Source of the DNA: Gnetum montanum
Taxonomy: Eukaryota > Streptophyta > Gnetopsida > Gnetales > Gnetaceae
Length of the DNA: 64,000 bases
Direction of reading: 5' to 3'
Assembly (NCBI GenBank): GCA_015680685.1
Contig: MNCI01006164.1
Coordinates: forward strand, 375,672-439,671
Shown here piece after piece: positions 1-10,925 of this stretch; the first letter of the stretch is position 1, and every line of letters starts with the position of its first letter. The notes beneath the pieces are model-generated. The model saw only the letters and a list, made by a program, of their open reading frames with translations, had not been told where the DNA came from and searched no databases. A program made the translations under genes and the position numbers.

Positions 1-89
1 CCATTAGTTCCATTCCCCTCAATAATCCCATACCTTCCCAATATTTTGTAAGGAACTGGAGGACGAGTTTTCATTTAGTCATGGGGGTA
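1..89 (+). mobile_element. 3' internal end and polypurine tract of an Athila-like element
   Basis: This short stretch matches the sequence before three other LTRs in the window (about 8160-8242, 26380-26440, 36310-36381): 'cccataccttcccaat', then 'aaggaactggaggacgag', then a purine tract at 81-89 directly abutting the LTR. It is the 3' untranslated end of an element whose body lies left of the window. The purine run primes plus-strand DNA synthesis in LTR elements (family knowledge). Confidence 0.7.
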
Positions 90-1087
90 TGATGAGACGT
101 GATTCCCATGAGCCGTGATATCGTGTACGCGATATCGCGATCCACCACCATATCCATAAATAAGAGGCAGCTCTCCCTTGTTTCCTCATTTTGAGTTAGA
201 AGTAGGGAAACTCTGGCAATTTTATCACTCCAGAGATAAAATATTTTCCATGTGCCCGCAGTAGGAGTTCTAAAGTGAAAGGATCTTTATTTGAGCAATA
301 TTGCACCTGAACACAAGTTGTGTACGACAATAAAGATGAACTTCCTGGATAAACCTTGCAGTGCATGGAATAGAATTTTATTATTGTTTTCTCTCTCACC
401 CTTAACCTCCTAAAATGTGGTATGAGTACGACTTGATTACGAGCATCTAAGGATGTGTACGGTTAGTTATGGAATTAGCTGCTCATCGCAACGCGATATG
501 AGTACAACTTGATTATGTGCATCTAGTGTGACTACTTGGTAACCCAGTGGCGTATCCAGCATATATGCTTGGTAATCTTAGTGGTAGTCGTGCACCAAGA
601 TGTGTACGGTTAGTCAAGGAATCGGTTGCTCATCGCACTTAGGCTAGCTTAGATTCTCTCAACCCTTTCCTCCTAATTAAGTGCCTCAGTATGACCACTT
701 TGAGCATGTGCGTTACACATGGTGATCCCAGCAACGATTAGCATTTGGTAGCCATGGTTGCATCGGTTCAGGGTGTGTACAGTAAGTGGGAACGGATGTT
801 GATGCTAGGTTAATTAAGACTTGGTTCATTAGTTAGAGTTAGTTAGTTTCTCAACCCTTCACCTCAATAGCATAGAAGAAAAACATAAAAAGATATAAAA
901 AATCATATACCTCGGACTTACTTAACCATACACTGTGACAACCACAAGTGAATCTAGGAAGACAACGAATGATTAACCCCAAGTATTCCATAGGGCGTGT
1001 AGGCACTTAGTCTGCAAAGTTCGACCGGATCGCACGTGCTATGCTCGTTTCGTATGGTTGAGTGTAGGGGTACCTCGCCACTCAACA
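90..1087 (+). repeat. LTR of Athila-like Ty3/gypsy element (3' LTR)
   Basis: About 998 bp, starting TGATGAG right after a polypurine tract and ending CTCAACA, a one-base variant of the CTCATCA end of sister LTRs. A TATA-like box (ccataaataag) sits near 154-164. Upstream of it U3 carries repeated 'gatatcg' motifs. The last 250 bp ('gtatggttgag...ggggtacctc') recurs in all sister LTRs. No primer-binding site follows, so this is a 3' LTR. The small open frame on the minus strand at 196-399 lies in the LTR and has no coding support. Confidence 0.85.
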
Positions 1088-1345
1088 ATTAGTTAAATAA
1101 TTGATTTATTTATTATCATTAGGAGTAGCATAAGGCCAAAACAACATCAAGAGTCATATGCCTCACTTTAGACTAAACCATATGTGATAAAGCTACCACT
1201 AGTCCAAGTGGGAAGATAGTAAACTATGATCAAGGCATAATAATATAGATGCCACAACTAGTCCCATCCATGGAATTTGATCAGATCGTATGTGAATGCT
1301 TGTGATTTGTATGGTTGGGCATAGGGGGTACCTCATTGCTTATCA
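1088..1345 (+). repeat. Truncated LTR 3' end, second copy
   Basis: It repeats the final ~240 bp of the LTR type seen at 8800-9037 ('atatgcctcactctagactaaaccatac...', then 'tccatggagtttga', then 'gtatggttgagcatagggg') and ends CTTATCA. It lies directly after a complete LTR. The simplest reading is that the LTR at 90-1087 inserted into an older LTR of a related subfamily, leaving this tail. Confidence 0.75.
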
Positions 1346-1840
1346 ATCTCTGAACCATGGGAAGAGACCAAGAGAACCTCTATCTTGGGATCTCTCTCAC
1401 ATCAAGAGATGATTTTGTTATTAAAGTAAAATAAATAGAAGATTTGAATGATTCAATAATCAATAATCCTATTATTATTGTTTACCCCAATGCTAGTACA
1501 ATTGCAAAAACTTTTGTTCAAATCAATATGTCTTTTCCTAATATATTTACTATATTTGATTCTAATATTAATGTTACCTTAATTTCCTCTTAATCAATTA
1601 ACCCTACTTCATCCTAGCTATCTCTTCATTACTAATCATTAGTATTCACTTATAAAAAATCTACTAATTTCTTTATTTTATTAAATAATCCAAATATCTC
1701 TCTAATTACTGTTACCCCCATATTCCCCCTTTCAATTCCCAAGTCCCTCAATCATATCCTTATAATATTCCTATATTTTCTCTACTAATACTTTTCTCCT
1801 TCTACATCTTACCAACACTTTTAAAATCCTCTTACATTCA
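1346..1840. other. AT-rich stretch, no gene recognised
   Basis: Pyrimidine- and AT-rich sequence with no open frame of note on either strand and no match to other repeats in the window that I could see. It may be the remaining R/U5 part of the minus-strand LTR that begins near 2112, but it is too diverged to align by eye. Confidence 0.4.
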
Positions 1841-2112
1841 TTGATCAAACCAATCAATGTACAATTTCTAACTCTTGTTGTAGGCACTCAAAGAAATATT
1901 TTAATGCTCAAATGCAAAAACTATAAGAGCTTTGCTATAATTATGACTCTCTTTTCCACAAACACAAATGCAAGATCATACTTATAGTTTTTATTATAGG
2001 GCTACATTAACGGGGCCCTATAGACATAGCAAACACTACGTTGACATAGCCCCATCAATGGGGCAACACCACGTAAATGAGGCAGCATTGACACGACATT
2101 TTGATGCTCATT
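1841..2112 (-). repeat. LTR 5' part (U3-R), minus strand
   Basis: Read on the minus strand it starts near 'aatgagcatcaaaatgtc', followed by a GC-richer U3 with 'ccccattgatggggc' blocks. It then runs into R-like sequence ('gagtgcctacaacaagagttagaaa') that closely matches 36600-36690. It is the 3' LTR start of a minus-strand Athila-like element whose gag/protease lies at 2160-3330. The downstream part of the LTR is lost or unrecognisable. Confidence 0.65.
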
Positions 2113-2159
2113 AGTAATGATATACATGAGTATTCTTGGCAACCTAATCAACATTATCT

Positions 2160-3330
2160 TTGAAGCTTACAATTGGGTTGAATTATAGTTTGTATGATAA
2201 TTCCCATTGGTCCAAAATTGATGGGACCCCTATCATTGAAAAATCAAATTCACCTTGGAACCTAAGTCTAATGGAGCCTTGTATGGCTCATTTCCTAAAA
2301 TCTGTAAATAGAACAAGGGGTTTCTAGGATCTATTCTTTTCTAGGGAAGGTGACTTACCTTAATCTAATTTGTAACTGCATGGTTTAGAATTACACTTTG
2401 GACATTTTGGGTTCTTTTCTTTGAACTATTAGACTAGAGGAAAGGCCTCTTTCAATGTTTACCTTTGGAACCACTTGAATTATCATCCACTTGCAAAGTC
2501 ATTTCTCTAGTGGCATTCTATTGCTAAGGTTATGGAGGTGTTTTACCTTACACAAATAGTGTAGGTTGCAAAGGAGTAAAGGCATGGGATGCATAGTACT
2601 ACAAGTGATGAGGAGTATATGTGGAGGAATACTCAACTCATGGAGTGGCAAGTATATGATATTTGAAAGAATAGTAATGATGGAAATATGTATATGGATA
2701 GCAAAGCCACGTAGTGACACTGGCTGTTGGACATAGTACCTGTAAGGATTTAGTTATCTATAAGGGTAATGCTATCTTACTAGTGGCATCCCCAATGACT
2801 GTGAGTTATGTTAGTATTGATAATAGTCTCAAGGCTGAGCAACATCCTACTTGGGTAGTATTATTGTTGGTGGAACTTCTACCTATAGTTTCCTTGTGGG
2901 TAAGGGAATGTCTAGAGTGCTTGCCTTTTAACAAATGTTGGGTTTAAGATGTACACCCTAGACTTTTGCAAGCATGAAAAATTAGACAACACTTTGGATG
3001 TTCATATTGGCATATGTCATGTCCTTCATTATCTAAATTAGAGTTGGCAACCTCTTCTACTATTGCAACCTTACCTTTTCTATGGTAATAGTCCTTCTAT
3101 ATGTTCTTCTTTCTCCTTTTGTCTCTATTCTTAGATCTTTCTTATTCTACTTTTTCCTCCATGATATTTAGTATTACTTGAAACTTCTCATTGAGAGAGC
3201 ACCACATGTTATTTACCTTAGTCAAAATTTTAGTAATGGATTTTTGTATCGATAAGGTATTTTTCTTTGTAACCACTTCTAATGGTGCTTCCTCCTTTGG
3301 GTCATAAAGATGGACATGCTTTTTTTAGAT
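2160..3330 (-). pseudogene. Degenerate gag-protease, Athila-like element (minus)
   Basis: Minus-strand translation gives broken stretches that align with the gag-PR of the copy at 27721-30650. 'DNEGHDICQYEHPK' (near 3035) matches 'DDDGGCDIYQYEYPK'. 'LNHAVTN' followed by 'KVSHLP' matches 'LTHAISDW' followed by 'VGNLPSK'. 'APLDLGSKVNLIF' (about 2240-2275) matches the retropepsin active-site region 'ALLDLGFGVNLIS'; the expected D-T/S-G has become D-L-G in both copies. There are many in-frame stops. RT, RNase H and integrase are absent: the protease is followed within 150 bp by the LTR. The upstream edge at about 3330 is a head-to-head junction with a plus-strand gag piece. Dead. Confidence 0.7.
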
Positions 3331-4690
3331 AGAGGGATCCCTAATAGGACCCCCAACTCTAGAAACAAGAAGGATCTAGAACTATAATGAAGAAAAAACA
3401 AACAATTCTAAAAGGGTGATACAGTCTCAACCTTTGCCAATATAGAAATCAATAGATGAAATTGAGGCAAAGCATAACAAGATGACCGTATGGGCAAATG
3501 AATAAAGTGTGAATTTAGAGGGCATTTTTAGGGAGAGGGTCATCCACAATAAACCTAGTAATCAAAATAAATAGAGGTAAAAAAAATCAAAAATAGTTAA
3601 GAACAAAATTTGGCAACCAGGGAGAATGGCTAAAAGTAACAAGACCAAAAGCTCAACTACAGATAATGAGGATGGATATGATGTCTATTTATATGACCAT
3701 CCAAAGGGCCATGCTCAGTCTTGTCACATCTATATGAGCAATGGGCAAGGAAGCTTCACCCAAAATTCATACAAAGGTATCAATTTAGGCACATCCCTAT
3801 TCCACAAGGTAATTATGGACAACCCCACAACGCATTGTACTATCCTAAGGGGAGCTATTACCAACCTCAATGCTTTGCTCCACCGTAGTGGCAAAACTCA
3901 CAGGTGTGGGGGAGGCCACCATCTAGCTAGCCATATCCTCCTTATCTACCAAAACCAAATACCTACCATGTTCAACATCTTGTTTCTCCAACCAGTTTTG
4001 AATCCTCTACCTCCAATCATTGTTATTACTCTCCCGAGTACCATTGACTTGTGTCTTCTCCTAAGGGATCACCACCTCATACTTCTCACAATTCCTTCTC
4101 ACCCTCGATATTCTCATCCTTCACCTCCTTCTATATTTCTATCAGATGTATTGGATGGTTCCACACCATTGCACCAACCAACAGATGTAACTTGTGCTAC
4201 TACTATTAATGAAAGTGGGTTCCCTATGTAGCATTGGAAGTGTCCCTTCTTTAGGCATGACTGTAGGAAGAAGAATCATGCTTCCAAACCTACTTCACCC
4301 TCTAAACTAGCCCAAGGTTAACTTGGTGACACACCTTCCTTAGCTCCATCAATAGCCCTTGTCACTATATCCGAGCCTCCACCTCACACTCTGACATCCA
4401 CATGATCCAATGAATTTACAAACATGAAGGGACACATAGATCCATGCATACTGCCATATGGTCAAGGGTGCCATAGTGGGCTAGATTTCCCTCATACTAT
4501 ACACAAACCCTCTAATTTTCCCTACTATGCTTTTTATAATCAGGTGTTTGACCAATGATTTCTCTACCCAACCACTATACCATCAATAGACACCCAATGG
4601 TTGGGGCATGAAGGATTCCTAACATTTCATACATGCATGGATCCTATTCATCCACTTATTAATCCTAGCCATGACCAAATATTTAGTTGT
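3331..4690 (+). pseudogene. Gag C-terminal part of plus-strand Athila-like element, pol deleted
   Basis: The frame from 3626 first reads 'NEDGYDVYLYDHPKG', matching the gag of the copy at 27721. At about 3800 the genuine frame shifts and continues as a Q/P/Y-rich tail ('PQGNYGQPHNALYYPKGSYY'), matching 'YPQGNP...QQQFYPSG' near 29600. The 201-residue open frame 3626-4231 is therefore only partly gag. A further coding-like piece to about 4690 includes 'CPFFRHDCRKK', perhaps a worn zinc knuckle. At 'agttgtgggga' (4684-4694) it joins sequence that follows pol in other copies (21288). PR, RT, RH and IN have therefore been deleted. Confidence 0.65.
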
Positions 4691-5230
4691 GGGGATCACC
4701 CCCCCCCCCATTCTAATTTTTGGGATTCTTAAGTGTTATTTTGTCTTTTTGTTTTACAATTTGTTGTCATTTCTCTATTTATTTTACTTATTCTAATTGT
4801 TGTTTTCAATTTTCCATTGTAATCTCGACTGTGAATAAGTTGATCATGTTGCCCATTAAGGTGAGGTCTTTCTCTATGTTGCCTAGTCATAAGGGACTGA
4901 TTATTCAAACATTGAGACCATAACATCCATCCACCTATTCCATTAATAAGAGGTTTGTGCTTTCATCGCAATGGTAATCTTTTTCATCATTCAACTATAA
5001 ATACTTTGATAATTATGTCTGGAGAGACAAGTGAAGGACCAAGGTGGAATGATAAGGGTATGACATCAAGGGGACTTATAGATTCTCGTTGGCTACTTCC
5101 GTATGTTCAATCATGTTGTCAAAGTTGTAACTATATCCTTGTAGATCTAATGAAAAATGGGAGTAAGAGCAACTTAAAATGGCACTAGAAAAGCTTCTGT
5201 GGGTCCCACTAGAAAGACATGTACCCATGC
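4691..5230 (+). other. Spacer between pol site and aORF, with C11 run
   Basis: T-rich sequence like the post-pol spacer at 21300-21550 ('tttttgttttacaatttgtt'). It starts with a run of 11 C at 4699-4709. The part at 5160-5235 ('agaaagacatgtacccatgc') matches 22115-22140. The segment carrying the TATA box and splice-donor-like site in the copies at 22950-23040 and 33820-33990 is missing here. No gene is evident in this spacer. Confidence 0.55.
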
Positions 5231-8157
5231 TTGAAGGTAGGTGACTTCATAGAGCCAAAAAAGAAGAAGAAGGAAACACGAAGAAAAAATGAAAAAGAAA
5301 GAAAGAGAGTGAGCCAGTATGACACTCCTCTCTTGCTCCTTTCTTGAACAAAATGCTAAGTGATGTTACTCCTTGTAACTTTGGCAGGCTTATGGTTGTT
5401 TGTTGATGGGATGAAGCAATGTGGTATGGACTTGGTTTGGAACTTAGAAAGCTAGACACATATTTATTTAACCACTAATTACACACAAGGCAACATCTCA
5501 CGTTGTCCCCTAAATGTATCTAAGCCATTCAGAAGAAGTCCACCTTCACAGCTGTGATTGTTGAGCTCAATTTTGGGCCTTTCATGGAGTTTGCGTTGAG
5601 CTAGTGAAGACTCAACTTAAGGCATCTCCACTATGGCCCATTCTCTTCGAAAGTGATGATTGGTATTTGGGTGAAACATACCAATTCTAGCATGGTAGGG
5701 AGGAAGGCACCATTGCCAATGTAGGTGGCATTTCTATTGATTTCTCTGCAAAGGCCATTCAGAGGTCCTAAATCTTCCAAACAAAGGATCAAAGGCTGCT
5801 CATCTGTCCACTTGCTCAGGAACAGACACAAGAAAATTATGGTTGAAACGAGCTTACAAAAAAGAAAATAAAGTTTATGAAGAATTAGGCTTGGAAGAGA
5901 GGATTTACTTTAAGATCAGCACTTATCACATTTTTCCCACCAAAGGTTTAAATAGATTATCAACTTATGTGGTGTGGGGCAATGTAAATTTTATGGGAAA
6001 ATTTAATGCAAATATGCCCTTTTATATTGGATAGAAATATTAAGGTGATTTAAAGAAAGAAAGATAGGGAAGCTTACTTTACCTTTTCCTTGTCTCATTA
6101 GGAAGTTGTGCATATATGTTAGAATCTTGGGCTATATGAATGATGTTCTTCGAAAAGCCCAAAATGCTTTGTATGTTGAATTACTCAAACCATCGATCCC
6201 AAGGAAAGATATTGGTGAGCAATTAGAGCAAGAGAAAGAGCGAATGATTCAGCCCACTGCATCACAAATAGTAGGGCCTAGCCAACAATAAGAAGCAAGG
6301 CTGAGCATACAACCCATAAGCTAGCAAGTCCAACAATCACCACCACCACAACAAGACTATCGACTATCTATCAGTCACCTCCGAATAATTGTTGAGATGG
6401 TCAGTTGGGAAGTTGTGATGTCAAAAATTTATTTAGAATCATTGATGATGTCATGCAGCGCAATCTTTTAGCTGACCCTGCAAGTGGACACATTTCATTG
6501 ATTTCAGGAGGAGAGTCCCAGTGGTCTCAACAAATCTCTGAGAATGTTGCATCCTTCCAAGTTAGACTAGAAACTAGTAAAGGTGCCACAGTTATGGTCA
6601 TGTAGCATCAACATGTAGCAAGCATAGCAGAGGTGGTCACAAATCACATGAAAGAATCTTTTAATGTCTTTTTTGTACCATCGGTAGATTTCATGGGAGC
6701 ATGTGATGCTCAAGTTTTGGCCGGTTCCTTAATAACTCCTACAAAACATGAGGATGTTTTGGATTACTTGTTGCAAATAGGACAAGTCATGACTTCCTTA
6801 TTTGACATCCCCAAGATTTCATAGTAGCATAATTAGACCTCATTTCAACCAAAGAAAAATTGGTTATGATTGAAGTTAGGGCAGAGCATGCAGAAGTAGA
6901 GCTGCAAATACTACAAGGAAAGCTCGTCACCCTATAAGTTGAACAAAGTGATCCTTCCTAATTCATTGCAACTGGCCAATTAGATGTTTTCAAAATATAG
7001 GAACTGAATAAATTGTTGGAAGAAAATAAAAAGGTGGCAAGGGAGAAAGAATAGGCTAATTGGGATACTTCCAAGGCACAAGCTCAAACGTACACATATG
7101 CTAAAGCTCTCAAGGCCTTACAGGAGGAGAATAAACAACTTATTGCTAAAAATCCTTGGTTGGCGACAGTTGAGAAACAGAGGAATGTTCTCAAAGAAAG
7201 TTTCTAACAAATAGAACCAAGATATGAATTTCATGGAACCAAGATAAGAAAGATATGAATTTCTTGGCTAGGGAAAATAGAACCATCTCTATGGAGGAGT
7301 TCCACACCATCCATAAAAAAAATGGCAATAGAGATAACTGCATGGAAAAATGAGGCCAAAAAGCATGAGAAGTTAAAAGAGCACTTCCGTGACTAGGTGG
7401 GGATGTACAAAGAAATCATCAAAAAGGAGATCCATATGGCTAAGGTTCACATTAACTCTTTTAGTGCTTAAAACATTGACTAGCAAGCCATACCGAATAC
7501 ATATGCCTTCATTAATCAAGCAGAACTAAAAAGCTGGGACCTGTAGATTTAGGACTTAATAGAGTACATAGAGTTGACAAATTTGCAATATGCCAACTTA
7601 GCCATGTTAATAGCAGGGTGCCTAAGAACTAAGCTTGATAAACAGGTAACTACCACTTATGTTAAATATGTGATAGAGTTTGCCAAACATAAGAAAACCT
7701 TGCAAAAATTAGAAGTTGCAAACAGTGAATCAGAAGTGGTCAAAGAAAGCTACCATGACCAAAAAGATGTAGCAGCAAACTTGGCTTGATAATTAACATA
7801 TTACCATGAACTATGAGATAAAGCCAGAGCCTATGAGGAGGAATGACGATAGTTTGCTATGCGGTATTTCAAAGCTAACTAGATGTTTCCATAGTCGCTA
7901 TGTCCATGAGAAGTGCCAGCTCCATCAAACATTGGGACATTAGCATGGACTTTACATGATCCTTGGACAAAAGAAGAGAAACTATAGGCACTTCTCACTC
8001 GTCAGCAATCTTAGAAGCTTGGAGGGCTAGACAAAGGAAAAGTACCAATGTAAGAGCCACCACCTCTGGGAACCACATGAGTTCCAACATTTTTCATTTT
8101 GTGTCGAAGTTTTGTGTTTCCCATATTGTGGCATGGTTAATCAATGGTAGTCAATAA
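5231..8157 (+). pseudogene. aORF: conserved post-pol ORF, copy 1 (coiled-coil protein)
   Basis: An unrecognised protein, broken by stops and frameshifts but alignable with the aORFs at 23336 and 34262. Shared blocks: 'ELNFGPFMEFAL' (copy 2 'EINFGLFLEKAP'); 'SPLWPIL' followed by 'DDWYLGETYQF' (copy 2 'SPMWPIL' then 'GEWYMRKTYLF'); 'PFPCLIRKL' (copy 2 'PFPCLSRNF'). Further on, 'ITNHMKESFNV'-like text, then a long helical K/E-rich region with 'EYIELTNLQYANLAMLIAG' and 'YHDQKDVAANLA'. Restored length would be about 900 residues: a globular N-terminal third, then coiled coil. No signal peptide or membrane segment is visible. Its place after pol corresponds to the env-like ORF of Athila elements (family knowledge). 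Function unknown. Confidence 0.65.
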
Positions 8158-8232
8158 TCCCATATCTTCATAATGTTTTTTTAAGAAACTTGTTTCCTAT
8201 TATATTAACTCAAGGATGAGTTTTTATTCAGT

Positions 8233-8242
8233 CGTGGAGGTT
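8233..8242 (+). other. Polypurine tract
   Basis: 'cgtggaggtt' lies directly before the LTR start TGATGAA, in the same position as 'tgtgggggta' at 26431-26440. Confidence 0.6.
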
Positions 8243-9037
8243 TGATGAATTGTGGTTTGCCAAGCCCCGATAGTAGGTACACAATATCATGGCCTGGGTA
8301 CGATATCGTATATGCAATATCATGAATCTTGTGTTAGCCTATAAATATAGGTGCATAGTCGAGGGGGGGAATTTTTAGGAGTTAAAAGTTTTTTTCTTTT
8401 GGTAGTTTAGTTTCAGTTTCTTTCTTTCAAGCTAGTTATTCTAGTGCATGCCCACAATGTGATGTTTGTAATTGTACAACACCTTTGTTCAAGTGTGACA
8501 TATTTGGACACATGCATGACCAGCAATAAAGATCAAGATTACTTTTATCATTGTAGCATTCACTTAGATTAATTTTTTTCTTTTAATTATTTAATGCCTT
8601 CTTTATTTAACAGTTCGATTTATTGTTATCTACTTTTTCTATCATTACGTAAAATATGTATGCCTTAATCATGAGCATTTAAGTGTAAATACTTGGCACA
8701 CCCAACAATAATCCCACAAAGTCTAAGATGTGTACAGATGGTTAAGGAAAGATAGCATCGCCATAGGCTAATTTAGGTTTTGCTTTCATCATTAGTTTAA
8801 TCAATTTATCTTTTTTGTTAGCAGGAATAACGTAGAATTAGGACAACATTATATGCCTCACTCTAGACTAAACCATACATGACAAAACTACCACTAGTCT
8901 AGGTGGGAAGACAACAAAGTGTGATCAACATATAATTGTCTAGGTGCCACAACTAGTCTATCCATGGAGTTTGACTGAATCGCATGTACACACTCGTATT
9001 TGTATGGTTGAGCATAGGGGTACCTCACCACTCATCA
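8243..9037 (+). repeat. 3' LTR of Athila-like element (copy 1)
   Basis: 795 bp, starting TGATGAA and ending CTCATCA. A TATA-like box (ctataaatatagg) is near 8339-8351. U3 contains 'gatatcg'-type repeats like the LTR at 90. It ends in the shared 'gtatggttgagcatagggg' block. It closes the plus-strand element whose gag tail and aORF lie at 3331-8157. A minus-strand gag fragment follows directly at 9038. Confidence 0.85.
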
Positions 9038-9405
9038 ATAATCTTTAGAAAGATGATCTATCACTGCTCCTTCAAGTCATAACATTGTTAATATTGTTAT
9101 GAGCATTGATGGAATGGCATGATCTAGTTGCAACATAATGATATCCTCTAGGTCTCTCCATCATAGCTGATCATCCTAGTGAAGGATGAAAGTAAAGTTT
9201 GAATAGTATGGTTCTGGATGGATGTAGACCACCTTGAGTTGTTGGGATACTTCCTCTAGGTTCTTCTTTAATCTATCATGAGGTTTTGTACTATCATCTG
9301 CAAGTGGGAAATCAACCTTGCAAGAGGAAGATATCTTTTAGTTTGCTCTTGTAGTATGTCCATAACAAAATATTATTATTTTTCTAATAATGGTTCATTA
9401 TATTC
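9038..9405 (-). pseudogene. Gag N-terminal fragment, Athila-like (minus)
   Basis: Minus-strand reading gives 'KVVYIHPEPYYSNFTF', then 'DDQLWWRDLEDIIMLQLD', then 'AIPSML'. This aligns with the gag N-terminal region of the copy at 27721 ('KVIYSHPNDYVSNFTF', then 'DMKGNIVLPLD', then 'SIPTML') and with the minus-strand copy at 10926-11814. It lies in the expected place after the primer-binding site and LTR at 9439-10273. It is cut off at 9038 by the plus-strand LTR. Confidence 0.7.
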
Positions 9406-9417
9406 CTACAACATAAT

Positions 9418-9438
9418 ATTCCCCAACAATTATGCCAG
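9418..9438 (-). other. Primer-binding site (Athila type, decayed)
   Basis: On the minus strand, immediately after the LTR end CTCATCA, the sequence is 'ctggcataattgttgggga'. It matches the TTGGCGCCGTTGCCGGGGA-type site that I recall for Athila elements, apart from a few mostly C-to-T or G-to-A changes. It shows the LTR at 9439-10273 is a 5' LTR in minus orientation. Confidence 0.65.
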
Positions 9439-10273
9439 TGATGAGTGGTGAGAGTTCACTATGCTCAACCATATGAATTATAAGTGTGTATGGATGATCT
9501 ACTCAAATTCCTTACAACTTTGGGCTAGAATGATCTTAGATAACTAAGCATTAGGTTGTGGGTTGTTGTCTTCCCAATGATTAGCTCAATGATTATAGTT
9601 AAGTGTGATTGAGACAAAAGATAGTTTTATTATTATTATCTATTTATTTTTCAAATATTAAGACAACAAAATGGTTAAAGTATTAAGCTTTAACTAACTA
9701 TGATTCTAATGGTAATCTAAATTATCCTAGGCATGGAGCATCCATTTTCACTTTTCATTCACATCCTGAACATATACTAACATTGTTGGGTTATCAAATG
9801 ATTACTACTAGGCATATTAAATATTCATGATATCCATTACTGGAATTTCCAAACATTAGTATTTTATGTTTGAAGTGGTCATACTCACATAATTATAGAA
9901 TAAAATATTAATTTCCTAAGTTTTGAAAAGGAAAGTGCATTGAAAATAAACTAAGAACTATTCCAAGTGCTACAATGGAGAGAATTAGTCTTGATTTAAT
10001 TGCCAAACTATAGATGTGTTTATTATAATCGAATAAAACTCCATTCAATCAACTCTATCCACGTTGCATTCACTTAGAGAGAAAATCTTTAAGTTCTACA
10101 AAAGAAAATTGCTAGAGCTTTACTACTCCTATGATCCAAGATGTCATAAATGTAGATGGTATGCACATTTATATAGACAAAGAACCAAACTACATCAATG
10201 CATTATAGGATGTGTTGATGCATAACTATCAATAAGGTTGCATCGATGCAATCAACTTATTTACATTTCATCA
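9439..10273 (-). repeat. 5' LTR, Athila-like element (minus)
   Basis: 835 bp, TTCATCA on the right (minus-strand start TGATGAA) and TGATGAG on the left. Over most of its length it aligns with the LTR at 11967-12719. Examples are 'catgtttgaagtggtcatactca', and 'ccaagtgctacaatggagag' against 'ctaagtgctacaattgagag'. The right edge abuts a LINE fragment with no spacer. Confidence 0.8.
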
Positions 10274-10674
10274 AAGATGATTTGAAGAAGTTGGAAAGAA
10301 AAAAAGATGTAGCTCTTCATAGAGGTAAATAGCAACAAAGAATTCATGTAGCCAACCCACTTTATAAGTATTATTCTATGATGATGTTGATCTTTGAAAA
10401 GTTTTTTTCTATCTTTTTTTTTTTTTGCCTACTAGTTATTTTTATTATAGTTGTTGTATCTTTATTTTCTATAACTAGCTATTTTTTCTCAAACTAATTA
10501 TTACTTGCTACATCTCAATTGGTCATCAAATGTGATGCTATTTATTTCCTCTCTAACCCTTGAGACATTAATTGCAACTAATGATGAATCTAGTATGATT
10601 GAAACTATCTTGTAAAGAAAAAATATGCAAGCTATGAATGATATAATTTTTATCAATATTTGTTTCATAGTAAT
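10274..10674 (+). mobile_element. 3' end of RTE-type LINE
   Basis: Plus-strand translation 'DDLKKLERKKDVALHRGK' then 'RIHVANP' followed by 'atgatgatgttg'. This is the extreme C-terminus and 3' end of a plant non-LTR reverse transcriptase, as also seen at 38690-38960 ('DDLKKLKIKNDLALHRGE'). The rest to 10674 is T-rich and probably 3' untranslated sequence. Relative to the paralogous junction at 12720-12767 the whole block is an insertion. 5' truncation is usual for LINEs. Confidence 0.65.
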
Positions 10675-10721
10675 AATGATAAAATATAAGATTTTCATAA
10701 AAATTTTAATACATTGCTAAT

Positions 10722-10925
10722 GAGTGGTAGAGGATTTCAACACTCAACCATAAAAGTCACAAGTTTACATGTATGACTAGATCATAATCCATGGGTAAAC
10801 AATCTAACTATACTAGTGTGTCAATGAGTACATGATATCTTCTCACTTATAATTAGTGAGTGAAAAATGTATGGTTTAACTTTAAGTAAGATATATGATA
10901 AAATGAGGTTAGTAGGTTCTAAGTA
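10722..10925 (-). repeat. LTR 3'-end fragment (minus)
   Basis: About 200 bp ('atgagtggtagaggatttcaac...aggttctaagtata') nearly repeating 12768-12985, the terminal part of the complete LTR at 12768-13743. The 47 bp to its left also match 12720-12767. It ends abruptly against gag sequence at about 10926. Confidence 0.75.

Noticed and set aside
3626-4231. A 201-codon open frame on the plus strand
   Set aside because: Only its first ~60 codons match gag. The genuine gag tail continues in another frame, so the long frame is accidental after a frameshift.
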